Origin: Conoideocrella luteorostrata
Taxonomy: Eukaryota > Ascomycota > Sordariomycetes > Hypocreales > Clavicipitaceae
Length of the DNA stretch: 37,033 nucleotides
Assembly (NCBI GenBank): GCA_032433595.1
Contig: JASWJB010000375.1
Location: forward strand, 1 to 37,033
Direction of reading: 5' to 3'
The translations under genes were made by a program, and so were the position numbers. Positions 8,597 to 20,837 of this stretch are shown piece by piece. The notes under the pieces were generated by a model. It worked only from the letters and a program-made list of their open reading frames with translations. It did no database searches and was not told the DNA's origin. Positions within the stretch are counted from its first letter, which is position 1. Each line of letters opens with the position of its first letter.

Positions 8597-11500
8597 CAAG
8601 CATTTACGCATCAGCAGATACTTCCTCACGGCTTGTACGATGCCCGTTACCCTACGACCCAGACGCCCGCCCTGATGATGTAATAATAAGAGCACCAAGG
8701 GTGACTGCTATCTTGCTCCTACTTGTTGTCACATGCCTCCTGACGGTGCAACACAAGTCACAAGTTAGACCGATAGCTCCCATAGCGTGTATTCGCTTGT
8801 TGATTAACGAGGCTTTCATTTCCCCCCCTTGGCGAATACGGACGGAGTAGGGTAGGGTAGGGTAGTTGGGAATACGAGAAGGGTAAACACGGGCTTCGGG
8901 GGGCACGCCAGACTTGGAAGCGGAACGGAGCGTGGGCAGGTAGTTCATCCGTGGACACTTCCATTCCTACGACTCTCGCCTTACTTACTACACGTCGCGT
9001 CCGGGACAGCAGAGTAGCTCATAGTAAACGCTTGGGGAGCCTATGCGTGGCTGCGGAGCAACTCCGTAATAAACAGTAATTAATATAAGTCTCTTTCCAA
9101 GTATACGAGAAAAGCTGTCGCTTGTTTGTCTCGATTGTTCCTGTCAGGTGTAGATCATGCACGATATTGCAGCACGGCCACAAGGAGTCCCTCTTTGGGC
9201 AACACATCCCTGCACTCCGCAGTGTGGTCCGTTGTGTCCGCCGTTGCTGCAAGAAGCCATCACCGAGCTGCATGCGTCAAAGCGGGCTCCGGGACTTCTT
9301 GGGGATGGACTGAGATCATATCTACTACACGCCCCGTATTGTACTTTGTACAAAACGCAATGCTGCAACGGCTAATCAGGTGTACTAGTATGTGCCCGTC
9401 TGTGGCAACTCGGGCATCGCGTACGTAGGAGCCCGGAAGCAGAAACGTATTGTATTACTGGGTTAACTTTAAAAATTAGGATATGTTTATTTCTGTCCTG
9501 TCACAGGCTTGTCCGCCAGGATGCAGCTGCATCTACGGAGTATGCTAGGACTGCTAGATGGATGGGGTGGTCAGCCAGTTACATCTTGAAAAAGCCGTCG
9601 AGATCAGCCAGGGTAATAATGTCCAGGGACGGGGTGAGATGCTGATCTCTCGGTCTGGGCCCAGCTTGAACCCTGAACGGGCGTCATCTCTCCTCCGTTG
9701 ACATTCAACACATCGACATGGCTGGCAGAATTTTCTTTCCTTATGCATAACACTGCAATGTGGCTGTGAGAATGGAAGGAGACGAAGAACAAGAACGAAA
9801 CAGCATCATCTTGCATATTATTTTACTCTTCCCCGCCACACCGGCGGGTAAAATGCAGCATCGCCACCTCCGTACCGCCGGCTGACACCAAGCCTTCAGG
9901 GTGTACGTATGGTGAAACCATGAGACGGATTCACGTATGGGATTGACTCGTCGCTCCGTACCGCCGATGCTTGTTTGGTTCCAGTCACATACATTCACCC
10001 CCCCCTCCTTCTCTCCCCGCCCTCCCTTCACTTCATAGCCGTGAGGTGCACGATATAGTTGAGGCCATCGCAAGTTGCGGGGTGTTGGCCAGAGATCCGG
10101 GAATGCTTGACACCCAGTCTGCATTGACGAGTGAAATTACCTAGTGGGGCAAGGAGGCTCTTGGGGGCAAAGCTCTGCAGGGCAGAGTAGACAGCAGACA
10201 GAATTATTGTACGGAGTAGCTATTCCAGAAACAATAGTTGGGATCCACGGTAACTACGGAGTACATTGTTTCAGATCCAAACCGCTTTGGTCGTGTGGGC
10301 TCTGGACGACGAACCCGATTCAGGTGCAAGCTCTCCGTAAAGGTAACCTTCCGGCGTCTTCACAAGGCAACAGGTGCTAGTAATAGTGACAGGCGGGTAA
10401 TGGTGCCCTTTCTTTGGACGGCACAATACACATGGTGAACATGCACAAGAATAGCTTGCTGTTGATTTTTGTGGGTTATGTCACTACGGAGTCCGGAGAA
10501 CATGTCGTCCATTGAAGCAGGATGGGCATGCCGTTGGTGCGCACAGCTCTTACCCCGGCACGACTGTCTGTTTGAATGCATCGGCTTTCCGCAGAGCAGG
10601 AAGCAGAGCTGTATTCGATAAACAGAGCCGCCGCTGAGCTCGACTCCTGTACAATATATTGCGTCCAGAGTATTGGAAAGCCACGCCGCTTGTGAGTTGA
10701 TTGGTGCCAATGGCACGCGAGGGTGTGGCACTAACGCCCACCGGAACTTCAAACATGGCTCGGGCTAATAGCCTTACCTGACTCCCCGATATCCACCCCC
10801 TGCCATCTGGTCTTTCAGTATGCATGTCACTTCACTTGTCAAAAAATAGCGACTGGCTTGCAGGTCTGTGGTTTCTGGCTCTGTCGCCTGTTGCAAAGTA
10901 CAGTTGCGTGTTGACATTGTACACAGAGGACGTAAATAATGTGGCACACAACGTGCCAAGATGCGGGAGGAAATATCGAGGAAATATCGACACTGTCTCG
11001 CCCAGTGGTGTACAGCACGCGCAGTTCGCATGCAATTGAAGCTCAAACAACCTTAATGATGAGGGTTAGTTCATTGAACGCCACAGTCAGAAACCTAAAC
11101 TAAGCAATCAATGAAATATAACTAGATTGTTATTTCCGAGGCGGTTTCGCATCACCAGCACCACCGCTGTCGCTGCTCCCCACACAAAACGACAAAACTA
11201 TCAGCTGCAGCCAACGGCGGCAACATATGTACAACATACAATAAACTCACCCCGGCAGTTTCCAATGGCTTGACCAGTCGAATGACGAGCATAATATATG
11301 ATGTGATATGGTCCCTTTGCCTATCAGATCCTCGTCTATCGTGATACAAACCATCTTGCTGGCCCTTGCGTCATATAACGGCAAATATTGTATATACACG
11401 ATGGAACCAAGATGGCAAGGCGATTAATTTAGTTAGATGGGTAAGTACCTAGCCGTCCTCGCTGAACTGACACTCTAGCAAAACATGGAGGATCCACGGC

Positions 11501-14500
11501 CACAGTGAATAGTGGGTGCCTTTGAAGCGCCCGGGAACAAAAGATCCATATTATGGTGTCCAACGCCTGGCTGGGAACTGGGAAGATGAGTCGCCAACTC
11601 GTCTAAAAACAGCACTCACGGCAAATCGCATTGCATCGTATGACACAATTTGCTTATGTGAGTGGCTGGAGCTGAAATCAGTGCAAAGCTGCTCTTGCCG
11701 CTGCGGGCGACCGTCAGTGGGTGGCACCACACTATCGTGAACGGCGCTTTGGCCGATGAAGAAATTACGGACCATTTTTCTTTCCTCTCTCTTCATTTTA
11801 GAAAACGAATAGTGCACGGTAAAAGCGGCCGAAGGGACGGTGAGTGCAGTCATGCACCTTTTTGAACATGATGGTACCACAAGTCGTAAGGACAATTACT
11901 GGCACGGATCTCGGATGGCGAGATTTGACTTGGCAATGGGCTCAGAAAGTGCTGCCAATAACACAACCATGGATTTTCAACAGTCCCCAGGCGGCCAGTC
12001 GTGGTCCGCAAAGACGAAGCATCATCCGCCAGTGTGGGTTCTAGAGTCGTCTCATTGGTCTGTCCGTCATATGCATTTATTCTACTCCGTACTAGTACTC
12101 CCTCTGTATGGAGTAACTGAATTCCGACGATTTGAGGCGAGCCTGTGAGCGAAGGCAATAGCAATTGATCTTGAACAAACTAGGCGAGGCGAGCTCTCCG
12201 TGTCTGGCGCACGACCATAACCCCTGTCTTAGCCGCTGGCCGAAGCCAGGGGCTGGGCTTCACATTTTGAAGCGGCAAAAATGGGGGACTTGGAGACTGG
12301 AGAGGCTCCCGATTGGCTCAGCGTCGAGATTGATAGCTTCGCCGTGCGGAATAGTGCATGGACAATAATAGGTAAGACATGTCGAGACAACAGACCGGCG
12401 CGCTGCTATTCTTCAGAGGTACAATAGTAAAATAGGGCTCGAGAGAACTATATTTGAGACGTCGTCAGAAGGGGCAAGCTCTTTCAGCAAAACGTGCTTG
12501 GTGTGCGCATGGTGAATCACAGGAGACGGGATGTTCGACGAGGCTGAGTCTGGCTGGGCCTGAGTCGACGTCGGCCTCGTGAGGGAGGGGAGGGAGGGGA
12601 CGACACGAGAGGACAGGGTAGCACTGCGGTATTCCTTCCTTTCTTGTCGCCTGGTCGGTGGTTGCCATCCCAGAACGGCTTAGTGGCCACCTGAACTTGA
12701 GGCTCGAGTGGCAGCAACCATATCAGATACGGAGTACGGAGTACAAGCACCATACAATGCGGTTGCGGTTTAATACACGGCTCATCCCATGGATTTCCTT
12801 ACTGTTCCTGCAGTAGTCAGGGCCGCCGCGAGTTGCCCGCAAAGCGCCAAGCCCAAGGGCATGATCGATCTCTCATTCCAATCCGAGCACAGATTATACC
12901 TACCGTACGTCACAACGTTTCTATGTGCAACCAACAGGACAAGAAGTATTCGAGCATGGGTGCTGTACAAGTACGGCTCAGACGGGCTACGATTGGAAGT
13001 ACCTGGTTCTCCGTAGGGCCACCAACGGTCGGTCAAGAAAAGAAACAATGTCTTAACTCTGGACACTCGATGCAGCGTCCCAGCCTCCTGACCAACCATG
13101 TTCCCGCGGCGGTAAAGGGGGAAGAAGGGCTTGTACACCGGACTGTTGCATGACCGCCGAGTGCTCTGTACCATGCAAAGCATTCATCGCACTGAACCAT
13201 CCACGAAGACGACATGGCTGACCTGCGAACTATGTAATAATAGCGTCTGGCCACTGAACGCCAGGCAATTTCCCCAATGGATCAGCTGACGACGCTCTGA
13301 GTGTTGAGCGTTGCTACCGACCAAGAACTGCATCCAGCCGTCGACGAGTATCTGGCTATTGGCCCCGATGCGCCCATCTCCACCAAATCGCTGTCCAGTG
13401 GCTGCGTCCAGATTGATCTCGACGAATACAATAAATGAGGAGCCACTTGCACCCGAGGTGGCGGCCAGCGAGTCCGGCCAACCGCAAGCTACCGACGAGG
13501 TGTCTCAGGCTAATGGACCAGCAGGGCTTGTTTGCTCCGCACTGCTGTGCTGTACTAGTTAGTATTGTACGGTGGGCTCCCTGCTGATTTCCTTTTCTAG
13601 AGTTGGGATAACTACAGCCTGTTTGGGACGATTTCGAGTCGCTTGCATTCTTTTTGCCTGCTCTGGTGCGTACTGTAGCGTAGCTCCGTTCACGATGCTT
13701 GTCCGTGTTGCCTACCGTGTTGCAGACAGCCTGTTGCAAGGGCTTCTCGGCCGTTGGGACCCCTTTCAACACATGCGGAGTTGTGATTATCAGCAAGCTG
13801 ATGAAAAAAAAAAAAAATCATTTGTTATACTTGTTTCATGACTCCTCCTTTTTTTTCCTTCTTCTTTGATAGAGACACCGCACACGGAGTCGTGATTTGG
13901 CGCTCGCCAGCAAGTAGGTGTGTCTGATCGGGGCCCAATTCGCCCGACTTGCATACAACGGGCATAGTCAGAGGCTACATCATTCGACAGCGGTAACCTA
14001 TGGGCTAATTGGAGTCCATGAGTTGTCTTCTTGGCGCCAGTTTTCTTTTTCTGCCAAATCGAGGTCCCTCTACTCCCTGGTCAGCAAACCGCTATTTTCA
14101 ATGCCAGCAGCAAGCCGGGCAGGTCGGGCAGGTCGGGAATACGGGTCCCCTGGTTTCATGTCAATACCCTGTTCCTGAGCTCAGACCGCTCAACCGCTGT
14201 CCATTTGCACACCTCACGACATGGATTCTGTTAGACTTGCAACAATCACCACACCACCACCGTTCTCCTTAGAAGCAACCCCACTCGGAAAAAACAACAA
14301 CGCCGTGCTCTCATATTGTACGACGTAGCGCTATGGAGTCCCCTCCATGGTTTCCACTGCGGGCTCTGGGCTTCAGGACGTCTCCGTGTACCAGCTCATA
14401 TTCAGACATGGGGTCAGGAGCCGTTAGCTCTGCACAGCCTTGGGTGCTGTGGCAGTCTGACCGGAGATTGCACCCCGGCAGCCCAGTGGCCCATGTTGAG

Positions 14501-14590
14501 TTGACGTGAGGCATCAAGCAACCATTCGTGTAAGTGCTTAGTGCGTCTGCTCGACCCGAGTCGCAGCCAGTCGTCTTCACGTTTGACGTA
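8597..14590. other. 6-kb gene-poor intergenic region
   Basis: No open frame here has a recognisable domain, splice pattern or codon signature. It holds eight copies of the TACGGAGT motif (9,061; 9,534; 10,210; 10,255; 10,485; 12,084; 12,728; 12,735), a short GGTAG tandem repeat (8,847-8,865), a G-rich GGGAGGGGA tract near 12,580-12,600, an A12 tract near 13,803 and a GGGCAGGTC repeat near 14,117-14,135. It could hold non-coding RNAs, long regulatory sequence for the adhesin downstream, or old element remnants. Confidence 0.55.
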
Positions 14591-14591
14591 C

Positions 14592-14598
14592 TATATAG
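14592..14598 (+). promoter_or_regulatory. TATA box and pyrimidine-rich leader of the adhesin gene
   Basis: TATATAG is followed by a strongly CT-rich stretch (about 14,607-14,760), a hallmark of highly expressed fungal promoters. No ATG occurs between this box and the gene start at 14,850. Confidence 0.5.
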
Positions 14599-14849
14599 AT
14601 ATCACTGGCTCCCACCCTTGGATTTTCTTTTCCGTTTTGTTTCTCTATCAACTCTGTCTTTCGTCAAACCCTGTTTCTTTTCTTTTTCCTTTCTGGGACA
14701 TTTCTTGTCTTCTCCCTCGAAAGTCAAAGTCATTCGTTTCCTTTGACTGTCTCCTTCGCTTGAAATATCATAACCGGTTATTGATATTTGTTTTAACAAA
14801 TCACATTCGCTTTTTATATTTATATATAGAGTCGTCGACTACAACGAAG

Positions 14850-16835
14850 ATGAAGTCTACCCTTTCCCTTGCGGTCGCCGCTGCCGGTGTCCAGCAAGTC
14901 GCTGCTACGTTCGGTGGTGCTGGCATTGGCCTCGGTGTCGGTGCCTCTTTCAACTTCGACTTGGGCGTCTTCTCTGGAGCCAAGACTTTCCCTTGCCCTG
15001 CCAATATCATCAACAAGTGTACTCCCAGACAGGAGCAGGGCTGGGACTTCGGCGATCTTCTTGAGGGCTCCTTTGATGCCTATCTCGGCTTCAATTTCGG
15101 CGGTGGCTGGACGTGTGAGAACAACCTGGGCAAGCGTGGTGAGATTCAGGGCCGTACCTTCGGTCCCGGAAAGGTCATCTCCGGTACTTGTGAGCAGGAA
15201 AGCAATGTTGGTCTTGACATTGGTGTTGGTGCCCAAGCTGGCGTCGATGTCTTCTCTATCGGCAGCTTCGACTTGTCCACCGAGTTTGACGCCCGTCTGG
15301 AATTCCACTACGACATGCCTGACGGCAGTGTCTGCAAGCACACCTCCGACTGTGCGCGAGGCGGATCTACCATTATCAACACTCAGTGCGGTGGTGCCAA
15401 GAAGGTCCGCATTGTCTACCCCAAGCAGATCCAGAAGGGCCTTACCTTCAAGAAGAAGTGCAAGATCTCCTGCCACAAGATCAAGTGGCACTGCGGCAAG
15501 CCCAAGCCTACTACCTCTCTTGTCACTATCCCTGGTACTTCCACCCAGGTGACCGAGACTATTCCCAACACTATTCTCACCACCACCACCAAGCCCGTCC
15601 AGGAGACCACTTCCACTGCCCCCGGCACCACCACGAAGCCTGGTCAGGAGACTTCCTCCAACACCAAGCCAGTCCAGGAGACCACCTCAACCGCTCCCGG
15701 TGTCTCGACTTCTGTACAGCAGACCACCACTATTCCCGGACAGCAGACCACCTCAACCGCTCCCGGTGTCTCTACTTCTGTACAGCAGACCACCACTGTT
15801 CCCGGACAGCAGACCACCTCAACCGCTCCCGGTGTCTCTACTTCTGTACAGCAGACCACCACTATTCCCGGACAGCAGACTACGCCCGCTACGACTGTTG
15901 GCAGCCAGACCACCACCTTCGTCACCACTTACAGCACCACCTCAACAGTCTTCACCACTTCCACCAAGACCATCACGAGCTGCGGTCCTACCGTTACTGA
16001 GTGCCCCGGCAAGACTGGAACTCACATTGTCACTGTCACCGTCCCAGTGAGCACCACCATCTGCCCGGTCACCGAGACTCGCACCGGGAATGTCCCTCCC
16101 ACCATTGTCCTGCCTCCCAAATCCGAGACCCAGAGCAACGCCAAGCCCACTGGTGAGCAGCCTACCGGCGAGAAGCCCAACCCTACTGGCCAACAGCCTA
16201 CCGGCGAGCAGCCCAAGCCCACCGGCGTTGCTCCTCCTTGCCCTCCCGTTGTCCCCAGATGTCTCAACACCTTCCTTGAGCTCAAGTCCAAGTGCAAGGA
16301 CAACAAGGACGCTGGCTGCTACTGCCCCAACAAGGAGTTCGTCGATACCATCTTCAACTGTATCTACGCCCACGGTGAGAACGACAACATCATCTCTGAG
16401 GCTATCTCATTCTTCCAGGGTATCTGTGGTGCTTACATCCCCCAGAACCCTGGCATTGCCACTGGTGCTCACACCATCACTGAGATCATTACTGTCACCG
16501 GTACTCCTCGCATCACCTCTGTTCCTTACACCACCGTGGTCTATGCTACCACCATTGTCGAAAAGTCCACCACCAAGACTGTCTCTGCTGAGGTCACCAT
16601 CCCCAACATTGCCATGCCCGCCCCCACTGGCGGTTCCGGCCCTCAGCCCACCCAGGCGCCTCCTGCAGGCACTGAGACCGGCCCTGCTGGCGTGATCGTC
16701 ACCCCCCCTGCCGTCACTGGCACCGGTGGTGTCATCCCTCCCGCCCCCACGGGTAACGTCCCTGTCACCGCTGGTGCTGGACGTGTTGGCGCCGGCATGC
16801 TCATTGCTGTCGTCGCCTTCGTTGCGGCCCTGTAA
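14850..16835 (+). CDS. MAD1: GPI-anchored cell-wall adhesin, Mad1-like
   Basis: Single exon, 661 aa. The start is the first ATG after the TATA box and opens a signal peptide (MKSTLSLAVAAAGVQQVAA). The mature N-terminus is Gly/Phe-rich with paired cysteines (FGGGWTC, residues to about 215). A Thr/Ser/Pro stalk follows with three near-identical 22-residue repeats (residues 278-343) and looser copies before them. A PTGEQPTGEKP-type Pro-rich linker leads to a CFEM-like domain with seven cysteines (about 464-526), then a second Thr-rich stalk and a C-terminal hydrophobic tail (MLIAVVAFVAAL) typical of GPI attachment. From memory of the family, the N-terminus and layout match Mad1 adhesins of Metarhizium, which bind insect cuticle. 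The surface location is well supported; the ligand is inference. The strong bias to C-ending codons suggests high expression. Confidence 0.8.
   Translation: MKSTLSLAVAAAGVQQVAATFGGAGIGLGVGASFNFDLGVFSGAKTFPCPANIINKCTPRQEQGWDFGDLLEGSFDAYLGFNFGGGWTCENNLGKRGEIQGRTFGPGKVISGTCEQESNVGLDIGVGAQAGVDVFSIGSFDLSTEFDARLEFHYDMPDGSVCKHTSDCARGGSTIINTQCGGAKKVRIVYPKQIQKGLTFKKKCKISCHKIKWHCGKPKPTTSLVTIPGTSTQVTETIPNTILTTTTKPVQETTSTAPGTTTKPGQETSSNTKPVQETTSTAPGVSTSVQQTTTIPGQQTTSTAPGVSTSVQQTTTVPGQQTTSTAPGVSTSVQQTTTIPGQQTTPATTVGSQTTTFVTTYSTTSTVFTTSTKTITSCGPTVTECPGKTGTHIVTVTVPVSTTICPVTETRTGNVPPTIVLPPKSETQSNAKPTGEQPTGEKPNPTGQQPTGEQPKPTGVAPPCPPVVPRCLNTFLELKSKCKDNKDAGCYCPNKEFVDTIFNCIYAHGENDNIISEAISFFQGICGAYIPQNPGIATGAHTITEIITVTGTPRITSVPYTTVVYATTIVEKSTTKTVSAEVTIPNIAMPAPTGGSGPQPTQAPPAGTETGPAGVIVTPPAVTGTGGVIPPAPTGNVPVTAGAGRVGAGMLIAVVAFVAAL
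15681..15878 (+). repeat. three 66-bp tandem repeats in the adhesin stalk
   Basis: Units start at 15,681, 15,747 and 15,813. They encode TTSTAPGVSTSVQQ plus TTT(I/V)PGQQ and differ at very few bases. Such near-identity points to recent expansion or gene conversion and predicts length variation between strains. Confidence 0.9.
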
Positions 16836-17813
16836 GCAGGTGTTGAGGTAATAGTCTGCCTGTAACATGAGTTTTGTTTTAGTTTGCACAGTCAAACACA
16901 CACAAGGACTATTGTACTGTTATTTTATTGTTTGCCTTAGAGAGAGATTATATCAAAGCATATACGTTGCGCAAAAGTCGAAGGATTGAGACTCTTGAAA
17001 AACCAGAGAGTGATTTGCCACGCCAAGTACCATTCTATACGATCCTTACGAAATGCATGTGGACAGTTGGGGAGGTTTGAGACTTGTGGATGAGAACCAC
17101 TATTGTTATCGGAGCCGAGTCTCGGCTGAGCTGGCAGTACATGTAGAAACCAGTTTACAAAGATACAGGACTGGGTTTCTGTAATATTAATATCCGAATT
17201 TGAGATTAAAGAAATAGTTACGTTCCAAGTGCAATACAGTGAATGTTTGATATGAGTAGGATTTTGTAGCACTCTGTTCCATTGACTTGACTTGAGTTGA
17301 CCCGACTTGGCTTGACTTACTTCACCCAGGACTTTCAAACAGTTGACAGCGTTCTGCTTCATGGCGCATCTGTTTTGTTTGTACTGGGCATGGAGTGACC
17401 TGAGTCCGAAACGTTGGTGGGAGAACTGAGGGATCGACAGGATGAAGCTAATACTGGTACAAGTCAGATCTTAGCACTTCGTATACTTTAAAGCACGAAA
17501 CTAAACTGTCTCGAATTTGAGCTCTCTTTACGATATGCTGAAATGGGGAGGAGGCTTGTGGCATAGCCATGACAGCCAGCCAGCAAGCTCCACCAGTTCC
17601 ATAATATGGATGGATGGATGGACGGGGTGGACTCTAGAGACCATTTGCAGGATCTTATATCATGCATTGATGCCTAAGACTAGAAAGTGATTGGAAATTT
17701 ATGCTGTACAGATAAGTGTCCGCTCATACTATGAGGCTCAAATCATCACTGCGAAAGGGACGGGCAGGGGGCTTCCACCAACCCTTCCATTGAAGCATGA
17801 TGAACCCTAAACT
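16836..17813. other. convergent intergenic spacer
   Basis: Lies between the 3' ends of the adhesin (plus) and acyl-CoA ligase (minus). It holds TTTTATTG near 16,922 that may belong to the adhesin polyadenylation region, a degenerate TTGAC/TTGACTT repeat (about 17,282-17,320) and a short ATGG repeat (about 17,606-17,620). No gene seen. Confidence 0.55.
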
Positions 17814-19985
17814 CTACAGCTTCGCGCTACTTTCCCTCCTCCGCTCTCTCTCCTTATCCCTCAGCAGCCTCCTCAGAATCTTACCGCTGGGGCTCTTGGG
17901 AATGAGATCAATAAACTCGACCCCTCCATTGAGCCACTTATGTCTGGCCTTGTGATCCTGCACATGCCTGATGATAGCCTGGGTGATTTCCTCGTCTGAA
18001 AATTGGCCCGTTGAGTCTGTGGATTTGACCACATAGGCTTTGGGAACCTCGCCGGCGCGGGGGTCGGGGATGGGAATTACGGCGCAGTCGGATACGTAAG
18101 GGTGAGAAAGAAGGTGGGCTTCTAGTTCGGCGGGCGCAACCTGGTGTCCCTTTTGGAAATTGCATTAGTTTTCAGTCTCTAGCTGTGTGTTTTAATTTTA
18201 TTTGTTTCCTTTTGTTGACAGTAGCACGATTTTGTCAAGGGGCATCAGTGAAAAATACCTTGACCTTGATGAGCTCCTTGATCCGATCGGTGATTACGAA
18301 ATGGTCGGTCCCCTTTGCGGATTTGCGAACGAGAACCTCATCTCCCGTGCGTAGCCAACGGCCGTCTTCGTGCCATACGAATGTCTCAGCATTGGCTTTC
18401 TCATTGTGGAGATAACCGAGTACGACGGACGGCGACTGATATAGCAATTCGCCGCGGGTTTCATGAGCGGTAACCTCGTTTCCTTCCGCGTCGATGATCT
18501 TGCCCTTTGATCCTGGGACAAGAGACCCTGAAGACCCGACAAGTCTATCGATTTCGCTGGTCGTGACAACTACGGGCGATGCCTCCGTCATACCTATGCT
18601 TTTGTGTCAGCGTCATGCCATTCATGAGCGTTCTGGGACGGAGTGCCATTGTTACCGTAACCTTGGCCAATGTGCCAGTTTGGCCATATCTTCAACAATC
18701 CATTGATTACCTCAGTCCCCAAAGGCGCAGCCCCGCAATACACCCACCGCACGCTGCTCAAATCATATTTCGACACTTTCTGCTTGTTCATGACGAGATA
18801 AATTAGCATGGGCGGAACCACGCTCAACTGGTTGACCTTGAATCGCTCAATGGCATTGAGGAAGGTATCTGGATCAAATTTGGGCAGTACAACCACTTGG
18901 TCGCCTCTGTAATGGCCAAGGAGGGCGACCAATGTGAGGCCGTAGATATGGCTGAACGGTAAAACCCCAATGTTCACATGGGTCTTGATGTCAAGTTCTT
19001 TCCGGGCCGGAGCGTCGACAAGTTGGACTTGGAGGACATTGGCGATGACATTGAGGTGCGAAACCATGACTGCTTTCTACGTTTTCATAAGAAGAAATAA
19101 TTAGCAGACTTTCATGGTAAAAATAATAAAATAAATAAAATAAAATAAAAATCGTCTCATCGATTCACATACCGGCAAGCCTGATGTACCGCTAGAATAG
19201 CAAAGATAAGCAGTCTGCCTCGCTCCCTGCCCTTTGATCCATTTCAGCGGCGCCAATGCAGGTAGCCTTTTACCCTCATCCGCCAAGTCGTCTATAGTCT
19301 TGAACCTAGAATCCGACGGCGTTTTGGGCACAGGTAGAAGAAATACGCGATCTCTCGGTATACCGGCTGCATCCGCAGCTTTGAGAGCGTTGTCTAAAAG
19401 AGGCACACATGTAAAGAGGGCTAGGGATCCGGACGAGCGGAGCTGATGTGCCAATTCCTGATGGGAGTAAGCGGCGCTAGCTGGCGTGACAATACCAGAC
19501 AAGCGGTGGATAGAATAGGTGAATGGAATATAGTCAATCTGCGGTAATAAATGAGCATTTGCATCTCGAATGGAGCTTGAAAAGTATAGATCGTCTTGGT
19601 GACAAGGGCACGACTCGGTATTGGCATGGCAATACACGGTAGCACCGAATACCTAGAGCTTACCGTGTTTAGGGAGTACAGGCAGACGACCCGATCCCAC
19701 TCCGTTCCCTCGTGTGCGTTAAACCCCAAGCGCTTGGCGATACCTCTCGCAAGGAAATCGGTTCGTTGTGCGACTTCCGCAACGCTCCGACTTTGGCCGG
19801 TGATTCCGCATGTGTAAGGGTGCCTGGATTCGGCGATTGGATAGCGACCATATTTGGGGTTGTTGATGAATTCCTCGACGGTGATGGAATCGGGAACCTC
19901 TTGTTTAGGAGAAGAAAAAAGCCAATTGTTAGCTTATAGCTCCTTTCTTCCTTATCTTCGTACCATGAACCATCGATATATCCAT
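17814..19985 (-). CDS. 4-coumarate-CoA-ligase-like acyl/aryl-CoA synthetase, peroxisomal
   Basis: Six exons: 19,985-19,964; 19,899-19,664; 19,538-19,173; 19,076-18,656; 18,593-18,259; 18,149-17,814. All introns have GT/AG ends and phases that restore one 571-aa frame. Adenylate-forming motifs appear in order: SSGTSGLPK (P-loop, to about residue 209), GQGYGMTEASP (about 346-356), RTGD (D433), DRIKELIKVKGHQVAPAELE, and KSPSGKILRR with the A10 lysine at about residue 550. The protein ends in AKL, a PTS1 peroxisomal signal. Family role: ATP-dependent activation of a carboxylic acid (phenylpropanoid, fatty or aryl acid) to its CoA thioester. The substrate cannot be told from sequence. Two in-frame ATGs are possible (19,985 or 19,973). 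The fifth intron ends in AAG, a less usual acceptor, but is needed to give the conserved KGHQVAP. Confidence 0.9.
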
Positions 19986-20837
19986 CAATTGGAGAGATTT
20001 GGAGCACCATGGGATGTGATCGTCTCCGATTCAAAGGGGTTATGCATGGGCAGCACAAACCTGGTAGGGCTGGGGTGGATGCAGGCGGAAGGAACACCAT
20101 CGCAAACGGTTGGCAAGTGCAACGGACAGAGAGCAGGCGGCCACTCTGCAGGCTGGTTAAACGTAGCGGGTGACAAGAATCGAAGGGAAGCTGTTGCGGC
20201 AATGCAAGATGGCCAAGATCTGACGAAAACAAAATGGCCGACAACAAGATGGTCGGGGCGCGGAAGTACTTAAGCAGTTTGCGCCATTCTGAAAAGCGTC
20301 ATTGCCGATCTGTTTGCCGGTGTCTCGGACGTCCATCACAAGCTTGCCCCCCGGAATTGTACTCTGTATTTTCGGACTGCACTGTTAGCTTCCCTGCAAT
20401 AACGCGCCGACACCGTTGAAAAGACGTCTGTGTAAGCCCCATGTGCTCCACCCCCGCCAATTCAACTGCTCCTTCAAGCCAGACAGCCAACTCCTCCACC
20501 GGATGTCTTGTTAGGGGACTTGACTATGTCCATAACCAAAACTCGCCAGGTGGGGGTGATAGACCAGGGTTCAATCCACCGGACATGATGGTGAACGGGA
20601 TCAATAGCTACATATTGTGCAGTCGGTCCACCAAAACCTGCATGGTGCTGCTTGGAGATGTTTCAACGTGTCTGCGGATATGTATGTTGGTTCGGAATAC
20701 CAATTGCGAATCGCCCGTCGTCGGAGTAGCATGTAATTGACTTGCAAGCTCGACCCTCTTAGGAGTTTAACCTCGGATGGCCCATTTTGTAAATTAACGC
20801 CATACACAGACGAAACCGCCTCTACTTTTGTCTGCGC
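19986..20837. other. intergenic, 5' side of the CoA ligase
   Basis: No supported gene. A tRNA-like T-loop (GGTTCAATCC, about 20,568) does not fold into a tRNA. It presumably holds the promoter of the minus-strand ligase, but no clear TATA box was seen. Confidence 0.5.

Noticed and set aside
8847..8865. Telomere-like GGTAG repeat
   Set aside because: Only about three units of a five-base repeat, not the fungal TTAGGG telomere unit, and internal to the sequence.
14541..14849. N-terminal extension of the adhesin frame
   Set aside because: The extension has no ATG and would bury the clear signal peptide at 14,850.
14820..15491. Long minus-strand open frame (223 codons) opposite the adhesin
   Set aside because: It is a mirror of the codon-biased adhesin gene, with no domain or promoter of its own.
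15681..15878. CRISPR-like regular repeats
   Set aside because: The units are contiguous, lack spacers and are in-frame coding repeats in a eukaryotic gene.
20568..20577. tRNA T-loop-like GGTTCAATCC
   Set aside because: The flanking bases do not form a T stem and no acceptor or anticodon arms were found.
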